From: an uncultured Oxalobacter sp.
GTDB taxonomy: Bacteria > Pseudomonadota > Gammaproteobacteria > Burkholderiales > Burkholderiaceae_D
Reading direction: 5' to 3'
Assembly (NCBI GenBank): GCA_934277985.1
Contig: CAKQWF010000002.1
Span: forward strand, 248,001 to 312,000
DNA: 64,000 nucleotides
Shown here: positions 1 to 9,804 of the stretch, in pieces
Layout: the number at the start of each line of letters is the position of its first letter
Position numbering within the stretch: position 1 is the first letter of the stretch
Position numbers and translations under genes: made by a program
Notes under the pieces: generated by a model
Databases searched by the model: none
What the model was told of the DNA's origin: nothing
What the model saw: only the letters and a program-made list of their open reading frames with translations

Positions 1-1117
1 CGGATTGTGCCAGTTCTTCGAGCATCGAAAGGACGCGGCGCGTGGAACCTTCACGGATCATTCTGACGTCGCGCGATTCCTGAAGAATTTCACGCGAGAC
101 GTTCAGCGGCAGATCGTTGGAATCGATGACGCCACGGACGAATCGCAGATAGACGGGCATGAGTTGTTCCGCGTCATCCATGATGAATACGCGCTTGATA
201 TAGAGCTTGATGCCGCCTCGTTTGTTTCTGTCCCACAGATCGAACGGCGCTTCTTTCGGAATGTAGAGCAGCTGGTTGTATTCCGTACGGCCTTCAACCT
301 TGTTGTGTGTCCAGATGAGCGGGTCGTTGAAGTCGTGGGAGATGTGCTTGTAGAATTCGCGGTACTGCTCGTCGGTGATGTCGTTTTTGTTTCGGGTCCA
401 CAGGGCGTTTGCCTGGTTGACGGTCTCCAGTTCGGTACCGGTCTTCATGGCCTTGGTTTCGCTGTCCCATTCTTCCTTGAGCATCTGGATCGGCAGCGAG
501 ATATGGTCGGAATATTTCCGGATGATGGCTTTCAGGCGCCAGTTGGTCAGAAAATCGTCTTCACCTTCACGCAAGTGCAGGGTGATATCGGTACCACGTG
601 AGGATTTTTCGATGTTTTCGATCGTGAAGTCGCCTTCTCCGGTCGATTCCCAGCGGATTCCCTGATTGGCCGGCAAACCGGCCCTGCGCGATTCGACCGT
701 GATTTTGTCGGCGACGATGAAGCCCGAGTAAAAACCGACACCGAATTGGCCGATCAGCGCATCGTTTTTCTTCTGGTCGCTCGAGAGACGGGCGATGAAT
801 TCCTTGGTACCGGATTTGGCGATGGTGCCGAGGTTGGCGACCGCTTCTTCACGGCTCATACCGATACCGTTATCGGAGATGGTGATGGTTCGTGCTTCCG
901 GATTGAAGAAGATGCGGATTTTCAGGTCAGGATCGTGTTCCTGCAATTCGGGTTTGTCCAGCGCTTTGTAACGGAGCCTGTCGATAGCATCCGATGCGTT
1001 GGAAATCAGTTCGCGCAGAAAGATTTCCTTGTTGGAGTAAAGCGAATGGATCATCAGTTGCAAAAGTTGTTTGACTTCTGCCTGAAAACCCATAGTCTGT
1101 TTTTCTGTTTCTGCCAT
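1..1117 (-). CDS. htpG: HtpG, Hsp90-family chaperone (C-terminal part outside window)
   Basis: Cytosolic ATP-dependent chaperone of the Hsp90 family. The reading frame starts at 1117 and is still open at the left edge, so only about the first 372 of the usual 620-640 residues are present. The GHKL ATPase fold is clear: [12 protein letters not shown] near residues 35-46, SDNGIGM near 82-88, and the lid glycine motif QFGVGFYS near 123-130. The start codon has a GAGGG ribosome binding site eight bases upstream and an RpoH-type promoter at 1163-1188. It follows the interrupted two-component genes on the same strand, 197 bp after the kinase stop, and is probably transcribed alone from the heat-shock promoter. 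Confidence 0.95.
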   Translation of the reverse strand, partial: MAETEKQTMGFQAEVKQLLQLMIHSLYSNKEIFLRELISNASDAIDRLRYKALDKPELQEHDPDLKIRIFFNPEARTITISDNGIGMSREEAVANLGTIAKSGTKEFIARLSSDQKKNDALIGQFGVGFYSGFIVADKITVESRRAGLPANQGIRWESTGEGDFTIENIEKSSRGTDITLHLREGEDDFLTNWRLKAIIRKYSDHISLPIQMLKEEWDSETKAMKTGTELETVNQANALWTRNKNDITDEQYREFYKHISHDFNDPLIWTHNKVEGRTEYNQLLYIPKEAPFDLWDRNKRGGIKLYIKRVFIMDDAEQLMPVYLRFVRGVIDSNDLPLNVSREILQESRDVRMIREGSTRRVLSMLEELAQS

Positions 1118-1162
1118 TTGTTTTCCCTCGTGGAAATCATAAGTCATGTAAATGAAACCTAT

Positions 1163-1188
1163 GTATGGGTTATACCTGATATTTCAAG
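1163..1188 (-). promoter_or_regulatory. RpoH (sigma-32) type promoter of htpG
   Basis: On the minus strand CTTGAA (1188-1183) is followed after 13 bases by CCCATAC (1169-1163). This fits the heat-shock consensus CTTGAA, N13-17, CCCATnT. Predicted transcription starts near 1155, about 40 bases before the htpG ATG. Position, spacing and the nature of the gene all agree. Confidence 0.75.
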
Positions 1189-1314
1189 TGGGATAAAGTG
1201 GCGTGACGGGATTCAGCTGCCAGCGGCAAGACGGTTTTTCCACTATGTCCGGATACTCGCGGTATGACGGTATGTAACACCTGGTGGCGTGTTGTGCTGG
1301 CAAGGTTGTGGTTG

Positions 1315-2646
1315 TCATGATGGTGTGCCGTTTTCAGGGCGGAAGGTGACAGTGAAGGTTGTGCCAGCACCCGGTCGGCTTTCCATGGTGATTTGCCAGT
1401 CGAGGACATTGCAGATGCGGGAGGCGATGGACAGGCCGAGTCCATATCCGGCTGTTTCCTGCCTGCGCTCCGATTCGCCACGGTATCCTGTGTCGAAGAT
1501 GCGTTCTTTTTCGGCGGCCGAGATGCCGGATCCGGTGTCGATGACGGAGAAAGCGTGTGGTTCAAGAACGATTCTGACATGGCCATGGGCGGTATAGCGG
1601 ATGGCGTTGAAAACAAGGTTGTTCAGTACCGAGGCTAGCAGTATGGCATTGTATTTTTCCGTATGTGGCGCGCCATGTCGTTCGATGATGAGTTGCAAGC
1701 CCCTTGCTTCGGCTTCATGGCGCCAGACAGGTTCGTTTTCTTCGATGATGTCGGCGATTTCTGCGATTTTTTCGGCGTGTGTCGTGTCATGGCGTACCAG
1801 ATTGAGGAATACGCCGACCAGTTCTTTCATTCGACGGACGGTGCGGCTGGCACGCTGGAGGATTTGCCGTTCATGCAAATCGAGGTTTTTCGATTGTTCC
1901 AGCAGTTCGATGGACGTGCTGATGACGGTCAGCGGGGTACGCAGCTCGTGACTGACTTCGGAGACGAATTGACGTTCGCTGATGAGCAGCTGGTGCAGCC
2001 GGTCGGTGGTGATCTGGAAACTTTCCGCCAGTTCGCCGATTTCGTTTTGCGCCCATTGTCCGGAGAACGATCCTGCTTCGAGCCGGCCTTCTTTCAGGGC
2101 GCGGTTGAGTCGCCGTGTTTCGTCGAGCAGCAGGTCCATCGGCCGGAACGACCGTCTCGCTATCCAGAAGCCAAGTACGAGCGTAACGAGTACGATGGCC
2201 GACAACAGTGCAATGCCTTCGATAAACAGTTGCCGTTCCCAGTTCTCGAATTCGTATTGCGACCGGGTCAGGACATATTTTTTCCCGTCCACGACGCTGA
2301 CGAAGATGTGCAAGTCTTCGCCGTCGGTGTATTCGCTGTATCCGCTCGGCAGGTTGCGGAAGCGTTCCGGAATTTCGTAAATGGCATCGTGTTCGATATA
2401 GAGATGGGAAAAAGAATCGAGTTCAGGGGGATTGCCGTTGGACAAATCGTCCTGGATGGTTTCCATCAGCATGCTTTCCATGGTGGAAGTCATCAGCTGT
2501 GCTTCGGCTTACAAGAGGATGAAGATCATGCAGCAGCTGTAGATGAGGCCGATGACGAGCGCCGTTGCCGCATAAACGGCGACGATACGTGCCTTGATCG
2601 AACCGGTAAACAGCCGTTTCCACCATGGGATGCTTGTGATGTTCAC
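1315..2646 (-). pseudogene. sensor histidine kinase interrupted by an in-frame TAA
   Basis: The reconstructed 443-codon frame begins at GTG 2646, five bases after the response regulator stop. It encodes a first membrane segment (about residues 20-45), then hits TAA at 2511-2509 (codon 46), and stays in the same frame to 1315. The part after the stop holds a second membrane helix, a HAMP-like linker, the H-box SEVSHELRTPLT, the N-box NNLVFNAIRY and glycine boxes DTGSGIS and GYGLGLS. A product restarted at ATG 2493 (392 aa) would keep the catalytic core but lose the first helix, hence normal membrane topology. CAA to TAA (Gln to stop) is the simplest cause. Sequencing error, or function of the restarted protein, remains possible. 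Confidence 0.75.
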
Positions 2647-2651
2647 GACCG

Positions 2652-3320
2652 TTATTCCCGCAATGTCCAGCCGAATCCGGGAACGGTTTTGATCAGGGAT
2701 TTGTCAAAGGGGGCATCGATGACGGCACGCAGGTTGTGGATGTGTGTCCGCAAGCTGTCGCTGTCGGGCCTGTCGTCTCCCCAGAGTTCATGTTCCATTT
2801 CATCACGTGTTACGACAGACGGACTTTTGTGCATGAGCATCCGCAATATTTTGAACATCATGGGATTGAGCCGGATGGGTTTTCCGGCGCGCATGACAGT
2901 GAGTTCGTCCAGATTCATGACGATGTCGGCAACCTAGAGAATATGGCTTGCCGGACGTTTGCCACGTCGCAAAATCGCGCCGATGCGCAGTTCCAGCTCG
3001 GCCAGTGAAAACGGTTTGACAAGATAGTCGTCTGCTCCGGTAGAAAGTCCTTCTATTCTGTCGGCAACAGTATCTTTTGCGCTTAAAAACAGCACCGGCG
3101 TTTCGTTGCCGCGTGCGCGCAGTTCACGGCACAGGCTGATGCCATCCATACCGGGCAGCATGATATCCAGTACGATGATATCGAATTGCTGCATGGTCAA
3201 AAGGGCCAACGCTTTCAGATCGTCATCGGTATTGTCCGTCTGATGGCCTTTTGCTTCGAGAAAATCCACAAGATTGTAGCGAATGTCCTGATTGTCTTCG
3301 ATGATGAGGATTTTTGCCAT
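2652..3320 (-). pseudogene. OmpR-family response regulator split by an in-frame TAG
   Basis: One continuous frame of 222 codons from ATG 3320 is interrupted by TAG at 2936-2934 (codon 129), exactly in the linker between domains. Before the stop lies a complete receiver domain with acidic residues E8 and D9, phosphoacceptor D52 in VLDIMLPG and K102 in LVKPF. After it, in the same frame, lies a winged-helix DNA-binding domain (about 130-222) ending in the typical VPGFGWTL strand. CAG to TAG would explain the break. The receiver could still be made alone; the DNA-binding half could restart at ATG 2918. The partner kinase just downstream is broken in the same way. Confidence 0.78.
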
Positions 3321-3435
3321 GTTGCACCGGATGTTGATGGTTGGTGACAGGTGTCTGTTGGGAACAGCGATTTTGTCCATGCCGTTTTGCCGTTGCACTG
3401 TGTGGTGCACAGAACAGGTGTGCGGTCAGGATGAA

Positions 3436-3453
3436 GTATGATTGCAATCATAC
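3436..3453. promoter_or_regulatory. 18-bp perfect palindrome, candidate operator
   Basis: The sequence GTATGATTG is directly followed by its reverse complement CAATCATAC with no spacer. It sits between two divergent genes, where a dimeric regulator could bind. Which protein binds it cannot be read from the sequence. Confidence 0.45.
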
Positions 3454-3603
3454 ATTGCCTTCAGGAAAGAAAAAATGTTTTTCCGGTTTATGGTGGTTTG
3501 CAGGGGCCGTTTTCCCGTTTGCCGGTGCCGGAGCCGGAGATGTCGCTGACGGAATATGAGGCCGGTCTATGTCTGCCGATGGAAGCCTGTCGGGATCAAG
3601 GCG

Positions 3604-3632
3604 TTTCACTGGCGGTTTTACGGCGCTATAAT
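3604..3632 (+). promoter_or_regulatory. sigma-70 promoter of the aminotransferase
   Basis: Perfect -10 TATAAT at 3627-3632 with a weak -35 TTTCAC at 3604-3609, spacing 17. Transcription would start near 3639. This excludes the upstream ATG at 3631 and supports translation from ATG 3664. Confidence 0.6.
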
Positions 3633-3663
3633 GGGCAAAAACATTTCTATTTTTGATTTCCCC

Positions 3664-4827
3664 ATGAAGTATTCAGACAGAATCCTCAATACTCCTTCGT
3701 CTTTCATCCGCGATATTCTGAAAGTGCTTGATGCGCCGGATATCATTTCGTTTGCGGGGGGGTTGCCCAATCCGGTGTCTTTTCCGATCGATGCATTGAA
3801 AGATGCGATCGACGGGGCGATACGCAAGAACGGCAGCAAGCTGTTCCAGTATTCGACGACGGAAGGTTATCTTCCTCTGCGCGAATTGATTGCGGAGAAA
3901 TACCGCAAAAAATTCGGTCTGGATGTACGGCCGGAAGATATTCTGATAACAAATGGTTCGCAGCAGGCACTGGAACTGATCGGTACGGTGTTGCTCGACA
4001 AGGGCGACAAGGTGTTGATGGAAGAACCGGGGTATCTGGGAGCGATCCAGGCGTTTTCACTGAGTGAACCGGAATTTCTGTCGGTGACGTTGCAGGATGA
4101 CGGACTGGATGTGGACAAGCTTGAGGATGTGCTGAAACGTCATCCGGTAAAACTGATTTACAGTGTGCCGAATTTCCAGAATCCGACCGGGCTGACGTAT
4201 TCGATGGAAAAACGCAAGGCGATCCGCGAGCTGGTATCGAAATACGATCTGGCGTTTATCGAGGACGATCCGTATGGAGAATTGCGGTTCCGCGGCGAAT
4301 CACTGCCGTATATCGGGGCGGGTTATCTGGAAAACAGCATTTTGCTGGGATCGTTTTCCAAGACGGTCACGCCAGGTATGCGACTGGGCTTCCTGATTAC
4401 GAAAAACGCACAGCTGATGCGCTATCTGGTGACGGCCAAACAGGGCAGCGATCTGCATACCAACATTTTCACGCAGTATGCGATTTGCGAATATCTGCTG
4501 AACAATCCGTACGAGGAACATGTCAGGAAAATCGTGGAATTGTACCGGTCGCAAGCAACTGCCATGCTTGATGCCATGGGGCGTTATTTTCCTGATACGG
4601 TGTCTTATACGAAGCCAGATGGCGGGATGTTCATCTGGGCGACACTGCCGGAAGGTCAGGCCGCGATGGATTTGTTTCCGAAGGCGATGGAACAGAAAGT
4701 GGCGTTTGTGCCTGGTGATCCCTTCTATGTCTCGCGAAGGGGGGTCAACACCATGCGACTCAATTATACGAATGCAACGCCGGAAATCATCACAGAAGGT
4801 ATCAGGCGGTTGGGTAGTATCCTGTAA
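3664..4827 (+). CDS. PLP-dependent aminotransferase (class I/II, 2-aminoadipate/MocR-like subgroup)
   Basis: A 387-residue fold-type I aminotransferase. The cofactor lysine is K233 in GSFSKTVTPG. Other PLP-site features are ITNGSQQ (95-101), NFQNPTG (170-176) and EDDPYGEL (200-207), followed by the C-terminal arginine region NTMRLNY. The arrangement matches the subgroup containing 2-aminoadipate aminotransferase (LysN) and the catalytic domains of MocR regulators, here without a DNA-binding domain. The amino acid substrate cannot be assigned. It is transcribed alone from the TATAAT promoter and ends at a bidirectional terminator shared with ilvE. The start at 3664 is preferred because the upstream ATG 3631 lies inside the -10 box. 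Confidence 0.9.
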   Translation: MKYSDRILNTPSSFIRDILKVLDAPDIISFAGGLPNPVSFPIDALKDAIDGAIRKNGSKLFQYSTTEGYLPLRELIAEKYRKKFGLDVRPEDILITNGSQQALELIGTVLLDKGDKVLMEEPGYLGAIQAFSLSEPEFLSVTLQDDGLDVDKLEDVLKRHPVKLIYSVPNFQNPTGLTYSMEKRKAIRELVSKYDLAFIEDDPYGELRFRGESLPYIGAGYLENSILLGSFSKTVTPGMRLGFLITKNAQLMRYLVTAKQGSDLHTNIFTQYAICEYLLNNPYEEHVRKIVELYRSQATAMLDAMGRYFPDTVSYTKPDGGMFIWATLPEGQAAMDLFPKAMEQKVAFVPGDPFYVSRRGVNTMRLNYTNATPEIITEGIRRLGSIL

Positions 4828-4845
4828 ACGATTGCAGGTATGGCG

Positions 4846-4880
4846 AAAAAAAAGCGCGGACAGGATTCCGCGCTTTTTTT
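4846..4880. terminator. bidirectional intrinsic terminator
   Basis: Stem AGCGCGGA / TCCGCGCT (4853-4860 / 4867-4874) with a 6-base loop, an A-run on the left and a T-run on the right. It can end both the rightward aminotransferase transcript and the leftward ilvE transcript. Confidence 0.9.
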
Positions 4881-4892
4881 GTAGGCAATCGA

Positions 4893-5816
4893 TCAGACCG
4901 GACTGAGCCAGTGGGCGTATTTCGGATTTTTGCCGGATACGGCATCGAAAAAGAGTGATTGTATTTTTTCGGTGACCGGACCGCGTGAACCGCTGCCGAT
5001 CTGTCGGTTGTCCACTTCGCGGATCGGGGTGATTTCCGCGGCGGTACCGCTGAAAAAGACTTCGTCAGCGCAATAGACTTCATCACGGGTGATGCGTTTT
5101 TCGATGACTTCGATGCCGGCGTCTTTTGCCAGGGTAATGACGGAATCGCGGGTGATGCCGTCCAGACAGCTGGCCAGATCCGGGGTGTAGAGTTTGCCGT
5201 TTTTGACGATGAACACGTTTTCACCGGAACCTTCGGAAACGAAGCCTTCGGTATCGAGCAGCATGGCTTCATCGTAGCCATCGGCCGTAGCTTCCTGATT
5301 GGCCAGAATGGAGTTGATGTAATAGCCGGATGCCTTGGCACGTACCAGTGAAACATTGACGTGGTGACGGCTGAAAGACGAAATTTTTACACGAATACCC
5401 CGGCTCATGCCGTCTTCACCGAGGTATGCACCCCAGGTCCATGCGGCGATGGCTGTATGGATGGTGTTGTTGCGTGCAGAAATACCCAATGCCTCGGAGC
5501 CGATCCAGATGATGGGGCGGATGTAGCCGGTTTCCAGCCAGTTTTCACGGATGACCTGTTTTTGGGCTTCCATGAGGGTGTCCATATCATATGGGACATT
5601 CATCTGGAAGATTTTGGCTGAGTTGAGCAACCGTTTCGTGTGTTCGACAAGGCGAAAAATGACGGTTCCCTTGTCGGTCTTGTAGGCGCGAACACCCTCG
5701 AATACGGACATGCCGTAATGCAGGGAGTGTGTCAGTACATGAATTTTCGCGTTGCGCCAGTCGGTCAACTTTCCGTCCATCCAGATTTTTCCATCACGGT
5801 CGTCCATCGGTGACAT
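4893..5816 (-). CDS. ilvE: branched-chain amino acid aminotransferase IlvE
   Basis: Transaminates 2-oxo acids to valine, leucine and isoleucine with glutamate (fold-type IV PLP enzyme). The 307 residues match the family length. SVFEGVRAY (37-45) and the cofactor lysine K161 in LVRAKASGYY are present, with the C-terminal phosphate-binding segment FFSGTAAEITP. The start at ATG 5816 is set by a strong AGGAG six bases upstream; the same frame is open further upstream but carries no family sequence. The gene is divergent from pgk and convergent with the aminotransferase, with a shared terminator. Confidence 0.96.
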   Translation of the reverse strand: MSPMDDRDGKIWMDGKLTDWRNAKIHVLTHSLHYGMSVFEGVRAYKTDKGTVIFRLVEHTKRLLNSAKIFQMNVPYDMDTLMEAQKQVIRENWLETGYIRPIIWIGSEALGISARNNTIHTAIAAWTWGAYLGEDGMSRGIRVKISSFSRHHVNVSLVRAKASGYYINSILANQEATADGYDEAMLLDTEGFVSEGSGENVFIVKNGKLYTPDLASCLDGITRDSVITLAKDAGIEVIEKRITRDEVYCADEVFFSGTAAEITPIREVDNRQIGSGSRGPVTEKIQSLFFDAVSGKNPKYAHWLSPV

Positions 5817-6012
5817 GTGTTTTCTCCTGAAAATGCCGGTCAAAAATTTTATTTTAATCGAATATAGGAGGGCTGGAACCGGTTTGTACGGAGTGATCCG
5901 GAATTTGTGACTTTTTGAAGGTTGTCGGGAGCGCTTGTGTTCCTGCGGCATGGTTATTGGGGGGCAAGGTACGGTAAAATAGCGGCATTCCTTCACTTAA
6001 TGACGATATGCC

Positions 6013-7215
6013 ATGCAAGCAGATTTTTCTTACAAACGTTTGACCGATCTCGTGGATAAGGGCGAATTGCAGGGAAAACGCGTTTTTATCCGTTCCGATT
6101 TGAATGTGCCTCGCGATGCCAATGGCAATATTACCGAGGATACACGTATCCGTGCGTCGATTCCTGCAATCGAGGCTGCGTTGAAAGGCGGTGCGGCTGT
6201 GATGGTGACGTCCCACCTCGGCCGTCCGAAGGAGGGGGTATTCTCGCCAGCAGAATCACTTGATGGCGTGGCCAAACGCATGTCCGAATTGCTGGGGCGG
6301 CCGGTTACGCTCAAACGTGACTGGGTCGATGGTGTGGATGTCGCGCCCGGTCAGGTCGTTTTGCTGGAAAACGCACGTTTCAATACGGGCGAAAAGAAAA
6401 ACAGCGATGAGTTGTCGAAAAAAATGGCGGCCTTGTGCGACGTATATGTCAATGATGCATTCGGTACGGCACATCGTGCGGAAGCGACGACTTACGGGAT
6501 CGCACAATATGCACCGGTAGCCTGTGCCGGTCCGTTGCTGGCCAGCGAACTCGATGCGCTTTCGCGGGCACTGGACAATCCTGCACGTCCGATGATGGCG
6601 ATTGTGGGTGGCGCGAAAGTGTCCGGCAAGCTTGAAGTGCTGAAAACACTGGCTGACAAGGTAGATAATCTGATCGTCGGTGGCGGTATCGCCAATACGT
6701 TTTTGCTGGCTGCCGGTTTTCCGGTCGGAAAATCGCTGATCGAGGAAGAACTGGTCGGTGAGGCGAAAGCGATCATGTCCAAAATGCAGGCGCGCAATGC
6801 ATCCGTGCCGTTGCCGGTCGATGTGGTTTGCGCCAAAGAGTTTGCTGCCAGTGCTCAGGCAACCGTCAAGAAGGTATCGGATGTCGAACCGGATGACATG
6901 ATTCTGGATATCGGTCCGGAAACGGCGAAAAGTTATGCTGAATTGATCGCGAAAGCGAAAACCGTGGTCTGGAATGGGCCGGTTGGTGTATTCGAGTTCG
7001 AACAGTTCGGCGGCGGCACGAAAGCGGTTGCACAGGCGATAGCCGATTCCGATGCTTATTCACTGGCAGGTGGCGGTGATACGCTGGCTGCGATAGCCAA
7101 ATACAATATCGCCGACAAGATCGGTTATATCTCTACGGGGGGCGGCGCTTTCCTGGAATTTATGGAAGGCAAGGTTTTGCCAGCCGTCGGAATTCTGATG
7201 CAACGTGCCGGTTAA
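6013..7215 (+). CDS. pgk: phosphoglycerate kinase
   Basis: Glycolytic enzyme transferring phosphate from 1,3-bisphosphoglycerate to ADP. The 400 residues match the family. Substrate-binding motifs RSDLNVP (27-33) and SHLGRP (near 65-70) lie in the N-terminal domain, and the nucleotide-binding GGGDTLAA and the terminal STGGGA are in the C-terminal domain. fba follows 21 bp later, so the two are probably cotranscribed. In many Burkholderiales a pyruvate kinase gene sits between pgk and fba; it is absent here. A TAAAAT -10-like box lies about 35 bp upstream of the start. Confidence 0.97.
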   Translation: MQADFSYKRLTDLVDKGELQGKRVFIRSDLNVPRDANGNITEDTRIRASIPAIEAALKGGAAVMVTSHLGRPKEGVFSPAESLDGVAKRMSELLGRPVTLKRDWVDGVDVAPGQVVLLENARFNTGEKKNSDELSKKMAALCDVYVNDAFGTAHRAEATTYGIAQYAPVACAGPLLASELDALSRALDNPARPMMAIVGGAKVSGKLEVLKTLADKVDNLIVGGGIANTFLLAAGFPVGKSLIEEELVGEAKAIMSKMQARNASVPLPVDVVCAKEFAASAQATVKKVSDVEPDDMILDIGPETAKSYAELIAKAKTVVWNGPVGVFEFEQFGGGTKAVAQAIADSDAYSLAGGGDTLAAIAKYNIADKIGYISTGGGAFLEFMEGKVLPAVGILMQRAG

Positions 7216-7236
7216 AATTCAATCAAGGAGAAACAG

Positions 7237-8301
7237 ATGTCTATTGTATCCATGCGTCAATTGCTGGATCATGCCGCTGAAAACGGCTATGGGTTGCCTG
7301 CGTTCAATGTCAACAATCTGGAGCAGGTCAGGGCGATCATGGAAGCGGCGGCCGATGTGGATTCGCCGGTGATCATGCAGGCGTCAGCAGGTGCGCGGCG
7401 TTATGCGGGCGAACCTTTCCTCCGTCATCTGATCGAGGCCGCAGTCGAGGCATATCCGGATATTCCCGTCGTCATGCATCAGGATCACGGACAGTCGCCG
7501 GCAGTTTGCATGACAGCGATCCGTTCCGGTTTCAGTTCCGTCATGATGGACGGCTCGCTCATGCCTGACGGCAAGACAGCTGCATCGTATGCGTACAATG
7601 TGGATGTGACCAAGCAGGTCGTCGCTTTTTCGCATGCGGTCGGGATTACCGTCGAAGCCGAACTGGGAGTGCTGGGTTCGCTTGAAACGATGAAGGCGGA
7701 CAAGGAAGACGGCATTGGCGCCGAAGGCAAGATGACCCGCGAACAGTTGTTGACCGATCCGGATCAGGCGGTGGATTTCGTCAAGGAAACACAATGCGAT
7801 GCACTGGCTATCGCTATCGGTACATCTCATGGCGCATACAAGTTCACACGCAAGCCCACAGGCGATATTCTGGCGATCGACCGTCTGAAGGAAATTCATG
7901 CGCGCTTGCCGAATACGCATCTGGTCATGCATGGTTCGTCGTCGGTACCGCAGGAGTTGTTGGCCGTTATCCGTGAATATGGTGGCGATATCCGTGAAAC
8001 CTACGGAGTACCTGTCGAGGAATTGCAGGAAGGGATCAAGTTCGGCGTTCGCAAGATCAATATCGATACGGATATCAGACTGTCGATGACGGCTGCCATC
8101 CGGCGTTATATGGTACAGAATCCGTCCCATTTTGATCCGCGCGAATATCTGAAGGCTGCCAAGGAAGAAGCCAAGAAACTGTGTATGTCGCGTTATATCG
8201 CGTTCGGCAGTGCAGGACAGGCTTCGAAGATCAAGCCGGTGCCGCTGGAAAAGATGGCGGAACGATATAAAAAAGGCGAACTTTCCCAAATCGTGAAATA
8301 A
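7237..8301 (+). CDS. fba: class II fructose-bisphosphate aldolase (CbbA type)
   Basis: Zinc-dependent aldolase interconverting fructose 1,6-bisphosphate with dihydroxyacetone phosphate and glyceraldehyde 3-phosphate. The 354 residues contain HQDHGQSP (81-88) with a metal-binding histidine and the catalytic aspartate region, and the later metal histidine in [16 protein letters not shown] is the substrate phosphate loop. A good AAGGAG ribosome binding site lies eight bases before ATG. It follows pgk closely; a weak hairpin separates it from purE. Confidence 0.96.
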   Translation: MSIVSMRQLLDHAAENGYGLPAFNVNNLEQVRAIMEAAADVDSPVIMQASAGARRYAGEPFLRHLIEAAVEAYPDIPVVMHQDHGQSPAVCMTAIRSGFSSVMMDGSLMPDGKTAASYAYNVDVTKQVVAFSHAVGITVEAELGVLGSLETMKADKEDGIGAEGKMTREQLLTDPDQAVDFVKETQCDALAIAIGTSHGAYKFTRKPTGDILAIDRLKEIHARLPNTHLVMHGSSSVPQELLAVIREYGGDIRETYGVPVEELQEGIKFGVRKINIDTDIRLSMTAAIRRYMVQNPSHFDPREYLKAAKEEAKKLCMSRYIAFGSAGQASKIKPVPLEKMAERYKKGELSQIVK

Positions 8302-8330
8302 TATTGTTTTTTTTAAAGGTTACGCAATGG

Positions 8331-8358
8331 CAGGTGCGTCCGGAATCGGTCGCACCTG
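8331..8358 (+). terminator. possible weak terminator after fba
   Basis: Perfect 8-bp stem CAGGTGCG / CGCACCTG with a 12-base loop, followed by TGTTGTTTT, not a clean T-run. It may only attenuate read-through into purE. Confidence 0.4.
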
Positions 8359-8396
8359 TGTTGTTTTGATGGTTGCTTTTGAAAATCGGATACAAC

Positions 8397-8906
8397 ATGT
8401 CAGAAAACAATCAGGAAGAAAAGCTGGTCGGTATTGTGATGGGTTCCACATCCGACTGGGATGTCATGAAAGAAGCGGCTAAGATGTGCCGCGATTTCGG
8501 GGTTTCGTTCGAGGCGCGCGCCTTGTCGGCTCACCGGACACCGGATGAACTGGGTGAATGGATCGCGAATATGGAAAAACGCGGTTGCAAGGCATTTATC
8601 GCCGGTGCGGGCGGTGCCGCGCATTTGGCAGGTGTCGTTGCGTCGCATACAATTTTGCCGACTTTCGGTGTTCCGATTCCGTCCAAGTATATGAAAGGGC
8701 TGGATTCGCTGCTGGCGACCGTACAGATGCCGAAAGGTATTCCGGTTTCCACGCTGGCGATCGGTGAGGCCGGTGCAGCCAATGCCGCGCTGGCGGTCAT
8801 TGCGATGCTGGCGATCAACAATAGCGAACTGAAAGACAAACTGATTGAATTCCGTGCCAAACAGTCTGAAAAGGTTCGCAAGGCAACGTTGCCCGAACTG
8901 GATTGA
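8397..8906 (+). CDS. purE: N5-carboxyaminoimidazole ribonucleotide mutase PurE
   Basis: Purine synthesis: converts N5-CAIR to CAIR (class I PurE). The 169 residues contain MGSTSDWDVM (15-24), the catalytic histidine H46 in ALSAHRTPDE, and GAGGAAHL (70-77), all typical of class I. The start at ATG 8397 matches the family N-terminus; an upstream in-frame start would add eight unrelated residues. purC follows 12 bp downstream. The ATP-dependent partner purK, often adjacent in related genomes, is not in this window. Confidence 0.95.
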   Translation: MSENNQEEKLVGIVMGSTSDWDVMKEAAKMCRDFGVSFEARALSAHRTPDELGEWIANMEKRGCKAFIAGAGGAAHLAGVVASHTILPTFGVPIPSKYMKGLDSLLATVQMPKGIPVSTLAIGEAGAANAALAVIAMLAINNSELKDKLIEFRAKQSEKVRKATLPELD

Positions 8907-8918
8907 TGGGAGGTAGTT

Positions 8919-9797
8919 ATGCCAGGTTTGATGAAAACCGATATCAAGTCCCTGCCGTTTTTGCATCGCGGCAAGGTCAGGGATATTTATGCGGTAGGCG
9001 ATGACAAGATGCTGGTTGTCCAGACGGATCGTCTGTCTGCGTTCGATGTGATTATGGAAGATCCGATTCCGGGAAAAGGCAGGATTCTGACGGCGATGTC
9101 GAATTTCTGGTTCAAAAAATTCGGCCATCTCATGCCGAACCATATGACGGATATCGATCCGGAATCGCTGGTCGCACCGGAAGAACGCGAACAGGTCAGA
9201 GGTCGTGCCGTTGTGGTCAAGAAATTCAAACCGCTGCCGATCGAAGCGATCGTGCGTGGCTATATCATCGGGACGGGCTGGAAGGATTACCAGAAGACCG
9301 GTACGGTTTGCGGAATCCGTTTGCCGGAAGGTCTCAAGGAAGCGCAAAAGTTGCCTGAAGTGATTTTCACGCCATCGACCAAGGCAGCTGTCGGTGAACA
9401 TGACCAGAATATTTCATTTGAAAAAATGAAAGAAATCGTGGGGGCCGATATTGCAGAAAAGGTACGTGATCTGGCGATTTCATTGTACAAGGCCGCAGCC
9501 GATTTCGCGGAAAGCCGGGGTATCCTGATTGCGGATACGAAGTTCGAGTTCGGAACTGACGACAAGGGCAATGTCTATCTCATTGACGAAATCCTGACGC
9601 CGGATTCTTCACGTTTCTGGCCTGCCGCCAGCTATGAAGTCGGCATGTCGCCCCCGTCATTCGACAAACAGTATGTCCGTGACTGGCTGGAAGCGCAGCC
9701 ATGGGACAAGAAAGCACCAGCTCCTCGTTTGCCGGAAGAAGTCGCACAAAAAACGACGGAAAAATATAACGAGGCATTGCGCCTGTTGACGGCCTGA
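8919..9797 (+). CDS. purC: phosphoribosylaminoimidazole-succinocarboxamide synthase (SAICAR synthetase)
   Basis: ATP-dependent condensation of CAIR with aspartate, the step after PurE. The 292 residues fit the longer PurC type. Visible features are the N-terminal [14 protein letters not shown] strand-loop, [16 protein letters not shown], and the C-terminal [12 protein letters not shown] region that binds substrate and metal. GGGAGG lies just upstream of the ATG. It is cotranscribed with purE, and the Sua5-type gene starts eight bases after its stop. Confidence 0.96.
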   Translation: MPGLMKTDIKSLPFLHRGKVRDIYAVGDDKMLVVQTDRLSAFDVIMEDPIPGKGRILTAMSNFWFKKFGHLMPNHMTDIDPESLVAPEEREQVRGRAVVVKKFKPLPIEAIVRGYIIGTGWKDYQKTGTVCGIRLPEGLKEAQKLPEVIFTPSTKAAVGEHDQNISFEKMKEIVGADIAEKVRDLAISLYKAAADFAESRGILIADTKFEFGTDDKGNVYLIDEILTPDSSRFWPAASYEVGMSPPSFDKQYVRDWLEAQPWDKKAPAPRLPEEVAQKTTEKYNEALRLLTA

Positions 9798-9804
9798 TGG
9801 TGTG

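Larger units (their letters stand above)
3321..3663. other. 343-bp divergent intergenic region
   Basis: Lies between the broken response regulator (leftward) and the aminotransferase (rightward). It holds an 18-bp perfect palindrome (3436-3453) and a promoter for the aminotransferase (3604-3632). A 72-codon plus-strand frame (3438-3656) overlaps both and has no ribosome binding site or recognisable homology, so it is not called. Confidence 0.6.

Noticed and set aside
3438..3656. 72-codon plus-strand frame before the aminotransferase
   Set aside because: It begins inside the palindrome, has no ribosome binding site and overlaps the promoter. No homology recognised.
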